Positions 1 to 6,963 of a stretch of 14,218 bases of DNA are shown here, one piece after another; positions within the stretch are counted from its first letter, which is position 1, and every line of letters begins with the position of its first letter. The DNA comes from Actinomycetes bacterium (GTDB lineage: Bacteria; Actinomycetota; Acidimicrobiia; UBA5794): contig JAUVQC010000009.1 of the NCBI GenBank assembly GCA_030598305.1, positions 1 to 14,218 on the forward strand, in the 5' to 3' direction. The notes beneath the pieces were generated by a model that was not told the DNA's origin, searched no databases, and saw only the letters and a program-made list of their open reading frames with translations. The position numbers and the translations under genes were made by a program.

Positions 1-1
1 A

Positions 2-199
2 GCCACCGGACCCGAGACGCTCGGCCCGCAAGCACCCATGTCGGGTCTCCTTTCGAAGGGCTATGACGCCGATGTCATCGCCCTCGATTTCAATCCCATC
101 GAGGACACAACCGGCTGGGGCAACCCGAACCGTGTGACCCACGTGTGGAAGGCTGGCGTCAACGAGAAGGAACCGCGCACGGCTCCATTGGCGTCTTGA
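2..199 (+). CDS. Amidohydrolase family protein, C-terminal fragment
   Basis: The reading frame enters from the left edge and ends at TGA 197-199, so only the last 65 residues are present. They contain a run reading LGPQAP, then SGLLSKGYDADVIALD, then NPNRVTHVWKAG. This is the typical C-terminal end of metal-dependent amidohydrolases of the imidazolonepropionase/prolidase-like group, where the strand carrying 'G(Y/A)DAD(V/I)' closes the small beta-sandwich domain. The metal ligands and the TIM barrel lie outside the window, so the substrate cannot be judged. The next gene starts 75 nt downstream on the same strand. Family assignment is good from the C-terminal signature; anything more precise would be a guess. 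Confidence 0.78.
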   Translation, partial: ATGPETLGPQAPMSGLLSKGYDADVIALDFNPIEDTTGWGNPNRVTHVWKAGVNEKEPRTAPLAS

Positions 200-261
200 A
201 CGCAGTGGCTCCGGGAGGTACGATTCGGAGAGACCTGGACGTGGGCGCGTCAGGAGTCGTT

Positions 262-267
262 GGAGGG
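262..267 (+). promoter_or_regulatory. Ribosome binding site GGAGGG for the VldE-like gene
   Basis: GGAGGG lies 7 nt before GTG 275-277. This favours that GTG over the in-frame TTG at 260, which would begin before the Shine-Dalgarno sequence. Confidence 0.65.
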
Positions 268-274
268 TACGTAC

Positions 275-1060
275 GTGCAGAAGTCGAGTGTGACTCGATC
301 AGCGCATTCCATCGTTGGCGTCTTCGCGATGTCCTTGGCAATCGGTCTGGTCGGTGTGTCTGTCGGACCAGCTCACGCTGATGAGTCCGTTCCGGACACC
401 GCGTCCGCAGTGTTCGAGTGTCCGCCGCTCGCTGGCATCTACCCGGAACCGGACCCTTGCGTCCCTACTCCGCAACCACCGGAGCTGCCTGAGTTCTCAA
501 CAACTCTCGATACGTGGCCCGTCGAACCGGACTGGTATTGCGAACCCGAGACCAAGCCAGGGGTAGTTGCGTTCAGGGGCGTGCTGCGATCGCACTATGA
601 CATAGGGGGCAGTACCAGCAGAGATTGCGATGTCACGTGGTCCTACGAATTCAGCTACCACAAGATGGGTCTGGCACTCGACTGGAGGGTCGATGCGACC
701 GACCCATACGGATGGGCCTCCGGATTGTCCCTCCTCCGATGGCTGTTGGCGACAGATTCCGAAGGGAACGAATTCGCGATTGCGCGCCGGATCGGTATCA
801 CCCAGTTGATCTGGCACAACAGGATATGGAGCGCCCACGACCCGACGTGGAGGATCTACTGCGATCCGCGCGATGATTCAGGACAGCGTTGTATCTCCGA
901 TCCAACCGCACGTCACGACGATCACATGCATATCTCGTTCAGCCTCGAATCCGGCTATCTCCATACGAGCTTCTTCGGTGCCATGGGCCTCGAACCCATA
1001 TTGATACCGCCACCACCCGTGCCTGCCAACGAGGAGGAACCCGAGTCACACGGTGACTGA
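275..1060 (+). CDS. Secreted VldE / ARB_07466-like domain protein
   Basis: A 261-residue exported protein (from GTG 275). Residues 1-35 form a signal peptide: basic start, hydrophobic core around 12-31, and a signal peptidase I site after AHA (35). A Pro/Cys-rich linker (about 45-95) follows. The C-terminal domain shows YH-x2-GLALDW (His129, Gly132, Asp136), then GITQLIW and RIW, and ends in HDDHMH (214-219) before ISF. This pattern is typical of the C-terminal domain family named after ARB_07466, related to actinobacterial VldE proteins, in which the conserved His/Asp/His residues resemble the metal site of M15-type or hedgehog-like peptidases. A cell-wall role is therefore plausible but not shown. 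Odd: an extra Cys-containing insert (CDPRDD...RC, about 196-206) sits between the RIW and HDDH motifs, and six cysteines in all suggest disulfides. Its stop overlaps an upstream, less likely start of the next gene. Confidence 0.72.
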   Translation: MQKSSVTRSAHSIVGVFAMSLAIGLVGVSVGPAHADESVPDTASAVFECPPLAGIYPEPDPCVPTPQPPELPEFSTTLDTWPVEPDWYCEPETKPGVVAFRGVLRSHYDIGGSTSRDCDVTWSYEFSYHKMGLALDWRVDATDPYGWASGLSLLRWLLATDSEGNEFAIARRIGITQLIWHNRIWSAHDPTWRIYCDPRDDSGQRCISDPTARHDDHMHISFSLESGYLHTSFFGAMGLEPILIPPPPVPANEEEPESHGD

Positions 1061-1136
1061 TGTATCGGACACTATTCCTTAGTTCATATCTCCGCATTCC
1101 GGTCGTCGAACGGCTATCCTTGCAACATCAGGCCAA

Positions 1137-1142
1137 AGAGGA
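1137..1142 (+). promoter_or_regulatory. Ribosome binding site AGAGGA deciding the start at 1147
   Basis: AGAGGA is 4 nt upstream of ATG 1147. The longer frame from ATG 1060 has no comparable site, and its first 29 residues look like translated leader sequence. Confidence 0.55.
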
Positions 1143-1146
1143 ACTG

Positions 1147-1557
1147 ATGCCCGCAATGGATTACAGCGGCTTGATCCTCGACGTGACGGCTCTCGAGGAT
1201 CCACCGGACAAGGACTTCCTCGAGAAACTCGGCCACCCGGTGCTCACCTGCCATGGGCCTGCCTATGGCCATACGTGCCCGATCGTCTCTGGCAACTGCG
1301 AGATGGTCGACGCTGCTCACGGAGTGATCTTCCAGCTCGACCTCGACAGGCCACTACACCGTTTCCTGCTCAAGCGCTACCAGGAAGTACTCGACGACGC
1401 CACGCCAATCGTCGCGGTCGTCGCGCCGGGGCAGGAAGAGAAGTACCAGGACATTCTGCGCGATGTCCAGGTGTGGATCGGTGAGCCGAGCGTCGCCGAG
1501 CTCGATGGGTTCTCGGCCCGGGTCGAATCAGCGGACGATGTGCGCTCCTTCGGCTGA
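1147..1557 (+). CDS. Small cytoplasmic protein of unknown function with Cys/His cluster
   Basis: I do not recognise this 136-residue protein as a named family. There is no signal peptide or membrane segment. It alternates short hydrophobic strands (GLILDV, HPVLTC, HGVIFQLDL, TPIVAVVAP, VQVWIG) with helical stretches, compatible with a small alpha/beta sandwich. Striking residues are Cys35-His36-Gly-Pro, His42, Cys44 and Cys51, which form a compact possible metal or redox cluster, and a DLDRPLHRFLLKRY run at about 72-85. The start at 1147 is chosen for its Shine-Dalgarno sequence; an in-frame ATG at 1060 would overlap the stop of the preceding gene by 1 nt. It is convergent with the DinB gene, with 79 nt between the two stop codons. 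Coding use is convincing because the frame is open and well composed throughout; the function is open. Confidence 0.7.
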   Translation: MPAMDYSGLILDVTALEDPPDKDFLEKLGHPVLTCHGPAYGHTCPIVSGNCEMVDAAHGVIFQLDLDRPLHRFLLKRYQEVLDDATPIVAVVAPGQEEKYQDILRDVQVWIGEPSVAELDGFSARVESADDVRSFG

Positions 1558-1636
1558 TCGATAGGTAACGTCACGCTGGATTACGACAACGTCGCCGTTC
1601 GTCGCCGGTCGCACCGTTGACCGACCGCTTCCTTGC

Positions 1637-2167
1637 TCAGCCATCGTCCCTGAAGTCGCCGACCTCTCCGTCGATCGACTCGCGGATGAGGTCTGCGTGA
1701 CCTGCATGGCGAGCGGTCTCCTCGATCATGTGGATGAGAATCCAGCGCAGGGACCAGTGTTCACCACTCTCGCCGCGAGACTTGTCCGATAGTTGGTCAA
1801 GGGAGTCCGCAGCGGCCACGATCTCGTTCGATCGTTCAATCGATCTTCGATAGGCATCGAGCACAGTCGCGGGTTCCATGGTTGGGGCAACATTCCATTC
1901 CCAATCGCGGTCGGCCTCCCAATCAACTGATGCCCACGGTTCCCCGAGGCCTTCGCCTGCGAACATGTCGGCGAACCACGACTCCTCGACGACAGTGAGG
2001 TGGTAGATCATCCCTCCGAGTGTCATCGTGGAGGGTGCAAGGCGTTGTCCCCACTGCTCCTGTGTGAGGCCGCTTGCCTTATCGATCATGACTGCCCTCT
2101 GGAAATCAAGAAACGCAACCAGCATCTCTCGCTCACCAGCGACCTTTGGTATGTGTGGAGCTTCCAT
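1637..2167 (-). CDS. DinB family protein, DUF664 (mycothiol transferase-like) type
   Basis: A 176-residue protein with the four-helix layout of the DinB/YfiT superfamily. The metal-site histidines are visible: His56 in IYHLTVVEESWF, and the C-terminal block IHMIEETARHAGHADLIRE with His146, His154 and His157. The HMIEET-x-RH-x-GHADL(I/L)RE signature is characteristic of DUF664, a group common in Actinobacteria and related to mycothiol-dependent S-transferases and isomerases. The substrate is unknown. ATG 2167 is preferred over an overlapping GTG at 2170 because AGGG lies 7 nt before the ATG. It follows the P-loop gene by 19 nt on the same strand and is likely the last gene of the tig-clpP-clpX transcript. 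Length is normal for the family. Confidence 0.85.
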   Translation of the reverse strand: MEAPHIPKVAGEREMLVAFLDFQRAVMIDKASGLTQEQWGQRLAPSTMTLGGMIYHLTVVEESWFADMFAGEGLGEPWASVDWEADRDWEWNVAPTMEPATVLDAYRRSIERSNEIVAAADSLDQLSDKSRGESGEHWSLRWILIHMIEETARHAGHADLIRESIDGEVGDFRDDG

Positions 2168-2186
2168 CACCAGACCCTAGACGCGG

Positions 2187-2846
2187 TCAGATCTCCAACT
2201 CGAGCTGTGGAACCTCAGGCGACTGCTTGGGGACAGGTCGAGCCCGACGCCGAGGACCGCCGTCTGCAAAGAGAGGCAGTTCCATCAGTCCGGCGAGCCG
2301 TTCGGCAAGCGGCCACCAGTCGAAACGGTCGCCGATGGACGACGCATCGTGTTCAACCAGGCGGCGGGAATCGACAAGTCCTGGCAGCTGCTCGTCGAGG
2401 ATCGACTCGATATCGCGGCGGAAAGTGTCTGATGTCGAGCGAACTCCATCGTCCCGTAACTCGATGTCCGGACGAAGGCGAACCACCATGTCGTACGTCT
2501 CTGACCATTTCATGACGAGGGGACCGACATCGAATGGGTCCTCTCCCCCATTTGCCCGCAGGTAGTACGCATAATTGTCCATCACACCCCGGTCGAGCAC
2601 GAGCACCTCGGTGTTCTGTGCCAGTCGCAGTTCCTGACGGATCTGGGACACGATCACCCACAGCTGCGCCTCACCTGTTGCAGACTCGTTGATACCGAGG
2701 GGATTGTCACGGACGACCTCACGCCCGTGTTCGACGGAACGGCCTGCGCGCTGCATCGCATTAGCGAAACCATGGACGGCGGTTGTTTTGCGGATCCCGT
2801 GGGAACCGATGAAGGCAACCTTGGCGCAGCTCGGCCAAGACGACAT
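2187..2846 (-). CDS. AAA_28 / NadR-type P-loop NTPase
   Basis: 219 residues. The P-loop is G14-S-H-G-I-R-K20-T21-T22, directly after the first strand (KVAFIG). Further family-like elements are GREVVRDNP (about 42-50), the NES-x-TGEAQLWV stretch, and LVLDRGVMDNYAYYL (about 83-97), whose Asp-Arg is typical of nucleoside-kinase-like P-loop proteins. This layout matches the AAA_28 domain seen in NadR C-termini and related small kinases; substrate unknown. A basic RRRARP segment precedes the C-terminus. The start codon is only 3 nt past the clpX stop and the GGAG touches the ATG directly, so translation is probably coupled to clpX. Odd: Arg19 stands where Gly or Ser is usual before the P-loop Lys. 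It could act on a nucleotide or cofactor; a direct Clp role is speculative. Confidence 0.75.
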   Translation of the reverse strand: MSSWPSCAKVAFIGSHGIRKTTAVHGFANAMQRAGRSVEHGREVVRDNPLGINESATGEAQLWVIVSQIRQELRLAQNTEVLVLDRGVMDNYAYYLRANGGEDPFDVGPLVMKWSETYDMVVRLRPDIELRDDGVRSTSDTFRRDIESILDEQLPGLVDSRRLVEHDASSIGDRFDWWPLAERLAGLMELPLFADGGPRRRARPVPKQSPEVPQLELEI

Positions 2847-2849
2847 CTC

Positions 2850-4124
2850 CTAGGCCGATCGTTCCTCGGGAAGATCAGTCGAAGCGAGATCCTGGATGGG
2901 CACGAGCGTCGGATTGACGCGGTCACGGACGACATCGCCATCGATAACCACGCGGGCGACGTCGGTGCGCGACGGCAGCTCGTACATCGTGTCGAGGAGG
3001 ACTTCCTCCATGATGGCCCGCAAGCCTCGAGCGCCGGTGCCGCGTTTCATGGCTTGCTCGGCGATCGCCTCGAGCGCGTCATCCTCGATGACGAGCTCGA
3101 CGCCGTCCATCTCGAAGAATCGTTTGTACTGCTTCACGATGGCGTTCTTCGGCTCGGTGAGCACTCTCACGAGTGACTCCTTGTCGAGGTCAGCCACGGT
3201 GGTCATTACAGGAAGCCTGCCGATGAACTCGGGAATGAGGCCGTAGCTGATGAGGTCCTCCGGCATCACCTGATCGATGAGCTCGGAGGGACGAATCTCC
3301 TCTTTGGATCGGACATCGGCACCGAAGCCAACGGATTTGTCGCCGACACGTTTCGTGATGACCTCCTCGAGGCCTGCAAACGCGCCACCGACAATGAACA
3401 GCATGTTGGTCGTATCGACTTGGATGAGTTCCTGGTGGGGATGCTTCCGGCCACCCTGGGGAGGCACCGAAGCAACGGTCCCTTCGATGATCTTGAGCAA
3501 CGCTTGCTGCACTCCCTCACCTGAAACGTCGCGGGTGATGGACGGATTCTCGGCCTTGCGGGCGATCTTGTCGATCTCATCGATGTAGATGATTCCCTGC
3601 TCGGCACGCTTGGTGTCGAAGTCTGCTGCGGTGATGATCTTGAGGAGAATGTTCTCAACATCCTCGCCCACGTAGCCAGCCTCTGTGAGGGCCGTGGCAT
3701 CCGCAATCGCGAACGGCACGTTGAGAAGCTTGGCAAGTGTTTGGGCCATGAGCGTCTTGCCTGACCCTGTTGGGCCGATCATCAGGATGTTGGACTTTTG
3801 CAGCTCGACGTCGTCGTCGGTCGAGCGTTGTCCGGCACGGACCCGCTTGTAGTGGTTGTACACCGCTACGGAAAGCACCTTCTTCGCCTGGTCCTGCCCG
3901 ACCACGTACTCCTCGAGGAATTCGAAGATCTCGTGGGGCTTCGGCAGCTCGGTGAAGTCGACTTCTTCGGTATCGGAGAGCTCCTCTTCGATGATCTCGT
4001 TGCACAGCTCGATGCACTCGTCACAGATGTAGACGCCGGGACCAGCGATCAGCTTTCTGACCTGCTTCTGGGACTTGCCGCAGAAGCTGCATTTGAGGAG
4101 TTCGGAACCTTCGTACTTGGCCAA
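2850..4124 (-). CDS. clpX: ATP-dependent Clp protease ATP-binding subunit ClpX
   Basis: A 424-residue AAA+ unfoldase that recognises substrates and feeds them to ClpP. The N-terminal zinc-binding domain has Cys12-x2-Cys15 and Cys34-x2-Cys37. The AAA+ module has Walker A GPTGSGKT (117-124), the pore-1 loop GYVGED (150-155), Walker B IIYIDE (178-183), the pore-2 RKH region before PHQEL, and the sensor-2 GTGARGLR motif near residue 366. A VGF triplet in KSVGFGADV corresponds to the ClpP-docking IGF loop. Length is standard. The start is TTG: GGGAG lies 7 nt upstream and overlaps the clpP stop codon (TAGGGAG), so translation is likely coupled to clpP, which ends 11 nt before. The next gene begins 3 nt past its stop. 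Identification is certain at family level. Confidence 0.98.
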   Translation of the reverse strand: MAKYEGSELLKCSFCGKSQKQVRKLIAGPGVYICDECIELCNEIIEEELSDTEEVDFTELPKPHEIFEFLEEYVVGQDQAKKVLSVAVYNHYKRVRAGQRSTDDDVELQKSNILMIGPTGSGKTLMAQTLAKLLNVPFAIADATALTEAGYVGEDVENILLKIITAADFDTKRAEQGIIYIDEIDKIARKAENPSITRDVSGEGVQQALLKIIEGTVASVPPQGGRKHPHQELIQVDTTNMLFIVGGAFAGLEEVITKRVGDKSVGFGADVRSKEEIRPSELIDQVMPEDLISYGLIPEFIGRLPVMTTVADLDKESLVRVLTEPKNAIVKQYKRFFEMDGVELVIEDDALEAIAEQAMKRGTGARGLRAIMEEVLLDTMYELPSRTDVARVVIDGDVVRDRVNPTLVPIQDLASTDLPEERSA

Positions 4125-4131
4125 CCTGTTG

Positions 4132-4136
4132 CTCCC
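4132..4136 (-). promoter_or_regulatory. Ribosome binding site GGGAG of clpX fused to the clpP stop
   Basis: On the minus strand the clpP stop TAG runs straight into GGGAG (TAGGGAG), 7 nt before the TTG start of clpX. It supports the TTG start and coupling of the two genes. Confidence 0.6.
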
Positions 4137-4744
4137 TAGCTCTCGACGGCTTCGAGCGAGCGGCCCGTAAGCACTGAGTCGATGACACCGTACTCCATTG
4201 CCTCTTCAGCTCCGAGCCAAAAGTCGCGCTCGGTGTCTGCCTGGACAGTTTCGAGCGGTTTCTTGGTGTGCTCAGCAAGGATCTCGTTGATGTCCTCGCG
4301 GGTCTTGAGGATCTCTCTGGCGTGGATCTCGATGTCCGTTGCCTGCCCACCGAGGCCTGAGATGTGTGGCTGGTGGATCATGATGCGAGTGTGTGGCAGG
4401 GCGAATCGCTTGCCCTCTGCTCCGGCAGCGAGGAGCACGGCCGCCGCGGATGCGGCGAGTCCCATGCACAGTGTCGATACGTCAGGTTTGATGTACTGCA
4501 TCGTGTCATAGATCGCCATGAGCGCGGTCGTCGAGCCACCGGGTGAGTTGATGTAGAGGCTGATGTCCTTGTCAGGATCCTCACCCTCGAGGTGGAGGAG
4601 TTGCGCCATGATGATATTCGCAACACCATCATCGATCGGCGTCCCAAGGAAGATGATGCGGTCCTTGAGAAGGCGGCTGTAGATGTCAAAGGCGCGTTCA
4701 CCACGCGGTGTGTTCTCTACGACGGTTGGGACCAGATAGCTCAT
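4136..4744 (-). CDS. clpP: ATP-dependent Clp protease proteolytic subunit ClpP
   Basis: A 202-residue serine peptidase that forms the tetradecameric proteolytic chamber. The catalytic triad is readable: Ser99 in [15 protein letters not shown], His124 in MIHQPH and Asp174 in TERDFWL. The oxyanion-hole segment INSPGGS (65-71) and the allele-typical [12 protein letters not shown] are intact. The AASAAA context around the serine, instead of the AASMG of E. coli-like ClpP, recalls one of the two paralogs common in Actinobacteria; the second copy is not in this window. The first about 15 residues ([26 protein letters not shown]) are the usual short propeptide and axial loop. The ATG overlaps the tig stop as ATGA, and clpX follows after 11 nt. 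Confidence 0.98.
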   Translation of the reverse strand: MSYLVPTVVENTPRGERAFDIYSRLLKDRIIFLGTPIDDGVANIIMAQLLHLEGEDPDKDISLYINSPGGSTTALMAIYDTMQYIKPDVSTLCMGLAASAAAVLLAAGAEGKRFALPHTRIMIHQPHISGLGGQATDIEIHAREILKTREDINEILAEHTKKPLETVQADTERDFWLGAEEAMEYGVIDSVLTGRSLEAVES

Positions 4745-6213
4745 CCATGCTCCTCAGACTCTTCAACGGCGTCCTCTTCATCATCGGACACCTCGGAAGC
4801 TGCCTCAACCCCTTCGGTCTCGGTCTCTTCCCCTTCATGTTCTTCTTCGAGGCCTTCCTCGAACTCTTCTTCCGGGTTCTCCTCGCTGATCTGGACCGGA
4901 GTCAGATCAACCGGGTTGCCATCCTTGTCGACGGCCGTTGCCGCTTCGACGAGGCTGGTGAGGGCCCGTGCGCGGAGGATATCACCGGTCAGTGCCTCTA
5001 CTTGACCATCTGACTTCCAGCCCTCGAGAATATTGGCTGCCTCGTCCTCATCGACCTCGAGTAGCCCCACCACGTTCTCCAACAGTTCCTCGTCTTGGAC
5101 CGTCCAACCCTCGATGGCTGCGAGAGATTCGAGGATGATCCGGGTCGACAACGCCTGATCGGCCTCAGCCCTGGTCTGGGCCACGAAACCGTCCTCGTCC
5201 TGGCCTGTGATCTTGAAGTAGTCCTCGATGGAGAGCTCGCTCTCTTCGAGACGACCGATGAGGTTGCGGAGTCGTGCCTCCACCTCGGCGGCAAGGAGTG
5301 CTTCGGGAAGTTCGAACTCGACCTCGTTGACAACGTATTCGACGACCTTGTCCTGCAGCACCGTACGCTGGGTGTGAACCTTGTACGCGTGCATGTTCTT
5401 CTCGATCGCCTCGAGAAGCTCGTCGACGCTTTCGAACTCCGTCGCCTCCTCGACCATGTCGTCGGTGAGGTCCGGAAGGTTCTTCTTCTTGGCTTCCTTG
5501 ACGGTGATCGTCAGGGTGACGGCCTCACCGCCCTTGTCCGAGTAGCCATCGGGGAGCGTGCCCTCACCGGTGACCGTGTCACCCACCGATACGTCGGTCA
5601 AGAGCACGTCGATACCTTCGATGAAGGACTCAGAGCCGATCTCGTACATCAGGTCCTTTGCAGCGGCCGATTCGACATCCTCGCCTTCGTGCTCGACGGC
5701 GATGTCGATGAGCGCAAAGTCACCCTCAGAGAGTTCACCCTCGTGCTCAACCAGCTCTGCGAATTGCTCGCGCAGAGCATCGACCTGCTGATCGATTTCC
5801 TCCTGGGACACCGCGGTATCCTCGACCTCGATCTCGATGTCCCCGAATTCAGGGAGCGCATCGAGGACCGGCCAGAGTGTCACGATGATGTCGATCTCGA
5901 CGGTCCCATCCTCATTGTCGTCGCGAATGGCAGAGACGGAAGGAACGGTCACCGGGTCCAGGCCTGCTTCGTCGATGGCTTCGGGAACGATGTCCTGAAC
6001 GGCTTCCTCAACGGCTTCGGAGCGCAGATAGTCGATACCGACGTGCCGCTCAACGATCGGAAGCGGTGCCTTTCCGGGACGGAATCCCTTGATCTTCATC
6101 TGTTTGGAGATCTTCGCTGCAGCCTTCTTCTTGGCGGTAGCGAGTTCCTCATTCTCAAGGGTGACGGTGAGCGTTCGCTCGAATCGTCCCGATTCACTGA
6201 CGTCGGTTTGCAC
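4741..6213 (-). CDS. tig: Trigger factor, ribosome-associated chaperone / peptidyl-prolyl isomerase
   Basis: A 490-residue protein with the three trigger-factor domains. The ribosome-binding N-domain (about 1-115) carries the signature GFRPGKAP (43-50). The FKBP-like PPIase domain (about 165-255) starts at EGDFALIDI. The C-terminal chaperone domain (about 260-430) is largely helical. The last about 45 residues form a very acidic Glu/Asp-rich tail, a feature often seen in actinobacterial trigger factors. Start: AGGAG at 6219-6223 is 5 nt before GTG 6211-6213. An in-frame GTG at 6219 overlaps that site, and the frame further upstream only reads through tRNA-His. The stop overlaps the clpP start by 4 nt (ATGA), so the two are translationally coupled and cotranscribed, tying nascent-chain folding to Clp proteolysis. 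Confidence 0.97.
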   Translation of the reverse strand: MQTDVSESGRFERTLTVTLENEELATAKKKAAAKISKQMKIKGFRPGKAPLPIVERHVGIDYLRSEAVEEAVQDIVPEAIDEAGLDPVTVPSVSAIRDDNEDGTVEIDIIVTLWPVLDALPEFGDIEIEVEDTAVSQEEIDQQVDALREQFAELVEHEGELSEGDFALIDIAVEHEGEDVESAAAKDLMYEIGSESFIEGIDVLLTDVSVGDTVTGEGTLPDGYSDKGGEAVTLTITVKEAKKKNLPDLTDDMVEEATEFESVDELLEAIEKNMHAYKVHTQRTVLQDKVVEYVVNEVEFELPEALLAAEVEARLRNLIGRLEESELSIEDYFKITGQDEDGFVAQTRAEADQALSTRIILESLAAIEGWTVQDEELLENVVGLLEVDEDEAANILEGWKSDGQVEALTGDILRARALTSLVEAATAVDKDGNPVDLTPVQISEENPEEEFEEGLEEEHEGEETETEGVEAASEVSDDEEDAVEESEEHG

Positions 6214-6218
6214 GGTCA

Positions 6219-6223
6219 CTCCT
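6219..6223 (-). promoter_or_regulatory. Ribosome binding site AGGAG of tig
   Basis: AGGAG on the minus strand, 5 nt before GTG 6213. It decides the start between two closely spaced GTG codons. Confidence 0.7.
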
Positions 6224-6278
6224 AGATGTCGTGTACAGCCGCGCCTCCCCCTCGAGTGAGGGACGAGACGCGGTTCGG

Positions 6279-6354
6279 GGTGGCCGACGGGATTCGAACC
6301 CGCGACTTCCTGGACCACAACCAGGTGCTCTAACCAGGCTGAGCTACGGCCACC
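6279..6354 (-). tRNA. tRNA-His (anticodon GTG)
   Basis: A cloverleaf can be drawn on the minus strand: acceptor GTGGCCG with CGGCCAC, D-arm from AGCTC, anticodon stem CCTGG/CCAGG around loop TTGTGGT (anticodon GTG), and T-loop GTTCGAATC. The extra 5' G (6354) opposite C73 (6279) is the identity element of tRNA-His. No CCA is encoded (CCG follows). It lies 65 nt upstream of tig in the same direction and could share its transcript. Confidence 0.97.
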
Positions 6355-6359
6355 ATGTT

Positions 6360-6377
6360 CAGTGAGCAAGCTCACTG
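6360..6377 (-). other. Perfect 8-bp inverted repeat between tRNA-Arg fragment and tRNA-His
   Basis: CAGTGAGC (6360-6367) and GCTCACTG (6370-6377) are exact reverse complements with AA between. RNA from either strand could fold. There is no T-run, so it is not a canonical terminator; a tRNA processing stem or a relic at a recombination junction are alternatives. Confidence 0.6.
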
Positions 6378-6379
6378 TG

Positions 6380-6425
6380 CACCCCCGGCACGACTCGAAC
6401 GTGCAACCTGCGGATCAGAAGTCCG
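6380..6425 (-). pseudogene. tRNA-Arg(TCT) 3'-half fragment
   Basis: This stretch matches positions 28-73 of the intact tRNA-Arg at 10809-10882, with two differences in 46 nt. It keeps the TCT anticodon loop, the variable region, the T-arm and the 3' acceptor strand. Identity stops at the anticodon stem: the next upstream base breaks the pair that would close it, and there is no matching 5' acceptor strand or complete D-arm, so it cannot form a tRNA. A loose TTGAGCT similarity further out might be a decayed D-arm. It is in the same orientation as the intact gene, forming a direct repeat 4.4 kb apart, as expected when an element integrates into a tRNA 3' end. A simple decayed duplicate is the alternative. 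Confidence 0.8.
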
Positions 6426-6511
6426 AGGAAGCGCATTGAGCTGTGTACTTCCGTGGGAAGAAACGTAGGGTAATGGGGGGTTCGCTCAAAGTAGCCTCGC
6501 CCTCGAACGGT

Positions 6512-6949
6512 TCAGTCTGAAGCTTCCGGGTCGGACCCGATCTCAAGCACAGCGTGCATGGCCCCCAAGCAGAGATCCGAGACGAACGTCAACCCAGCAT
6601 CCTGAGCTATTCGGCCCGCCTCCTCGGACGTGATCCCAACTTGCAGCCAGAGCACCTTGGCGCCGATGGCGGCCGCCTGCCGCGCGATCTCAGGAGCCTC
6701 CTGCTGAGGCCGGAACACATCGACAACGTCAACGGACATCGGAATGTCGGCAAGCGTTGGATAGGACATCTCGCCGAAAACCCTTTCGTAGTGAGGATTG
6801 ACAGGGACGATGCGATACCCCACATCCTGTAGGTAGGACGGAACGCTGTTGGCCGTCTTGGAAGCATCAGGCGATGCCCCGACGACCGCGATGACCTTTG
6901 TCTCGGCATAGATGCGACGTATCTCATCCTGTGGGGGTTGTGGCGTCAT
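6512..6949 (-). CDS. CoA-binding domain protein (YccU-like)
   Basis: 145 residues forming a single Rossmann-like CoA-binding domain (CoA_binding_2 type). Visible elements are the first strand and nucleotide loop VIAVVGASPDASKTANSV, then YLQDVGYRIVPVNPHYERVFGEMSYPTLADIP, then VDVVDVFR, then GAKVLWLQVGI and a C-terminal CLGAMH. These are the hallmarks of the small stand-alone CoA-binding proteins related to E. coli YccU; the physiological role of that family is poorly known. ATG 6949 is preferred over a TTG at 6997, which would overlap the preceding gene and add 16 residues not typical of the family. No strong Shine-Dalgarno sequence is seen. It begins 14 nt after the DUF1254/1214 stop on the same strand, so the pair is probably cotranscribed. 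Confidence 0.87.
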   Translation of the reverse strand: MTPQPPQDEIRRIYAETKVIAVVGASPDASKTANSVPSYLQDVGYRIVPVNPHYERVFGEMSYPTLADIPMSVDVVDVFRPQQEAPEIARQAAAIGAKVLWLQVGITSEEAGRIAQDAGLTFVSDLCLGAMHAVLEIGSDPEASD

Positions 6950-6963
6950 GCTGTTGTGGCTCG

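Noticed and set aside
1606..1623. CGGTC/GACCG as a bidirectional terminator between convergent genes
   Set aside because: Only a 5-bp stem with an 8-nt loop and no T-tract; too weak to annotate.
5095..6225. Long open frame of 376 codons on the plus strand
   Set aside because: It is antisense to tig and has no recognisable domains; tig is certain.
6214..6375. N-terminal extension of trigger factor by 54 residues
   Set aside because: It reads through the tRNA-His gene and past the Shine-Dalgarno sequence; the GTG at 6213 matches the family start.
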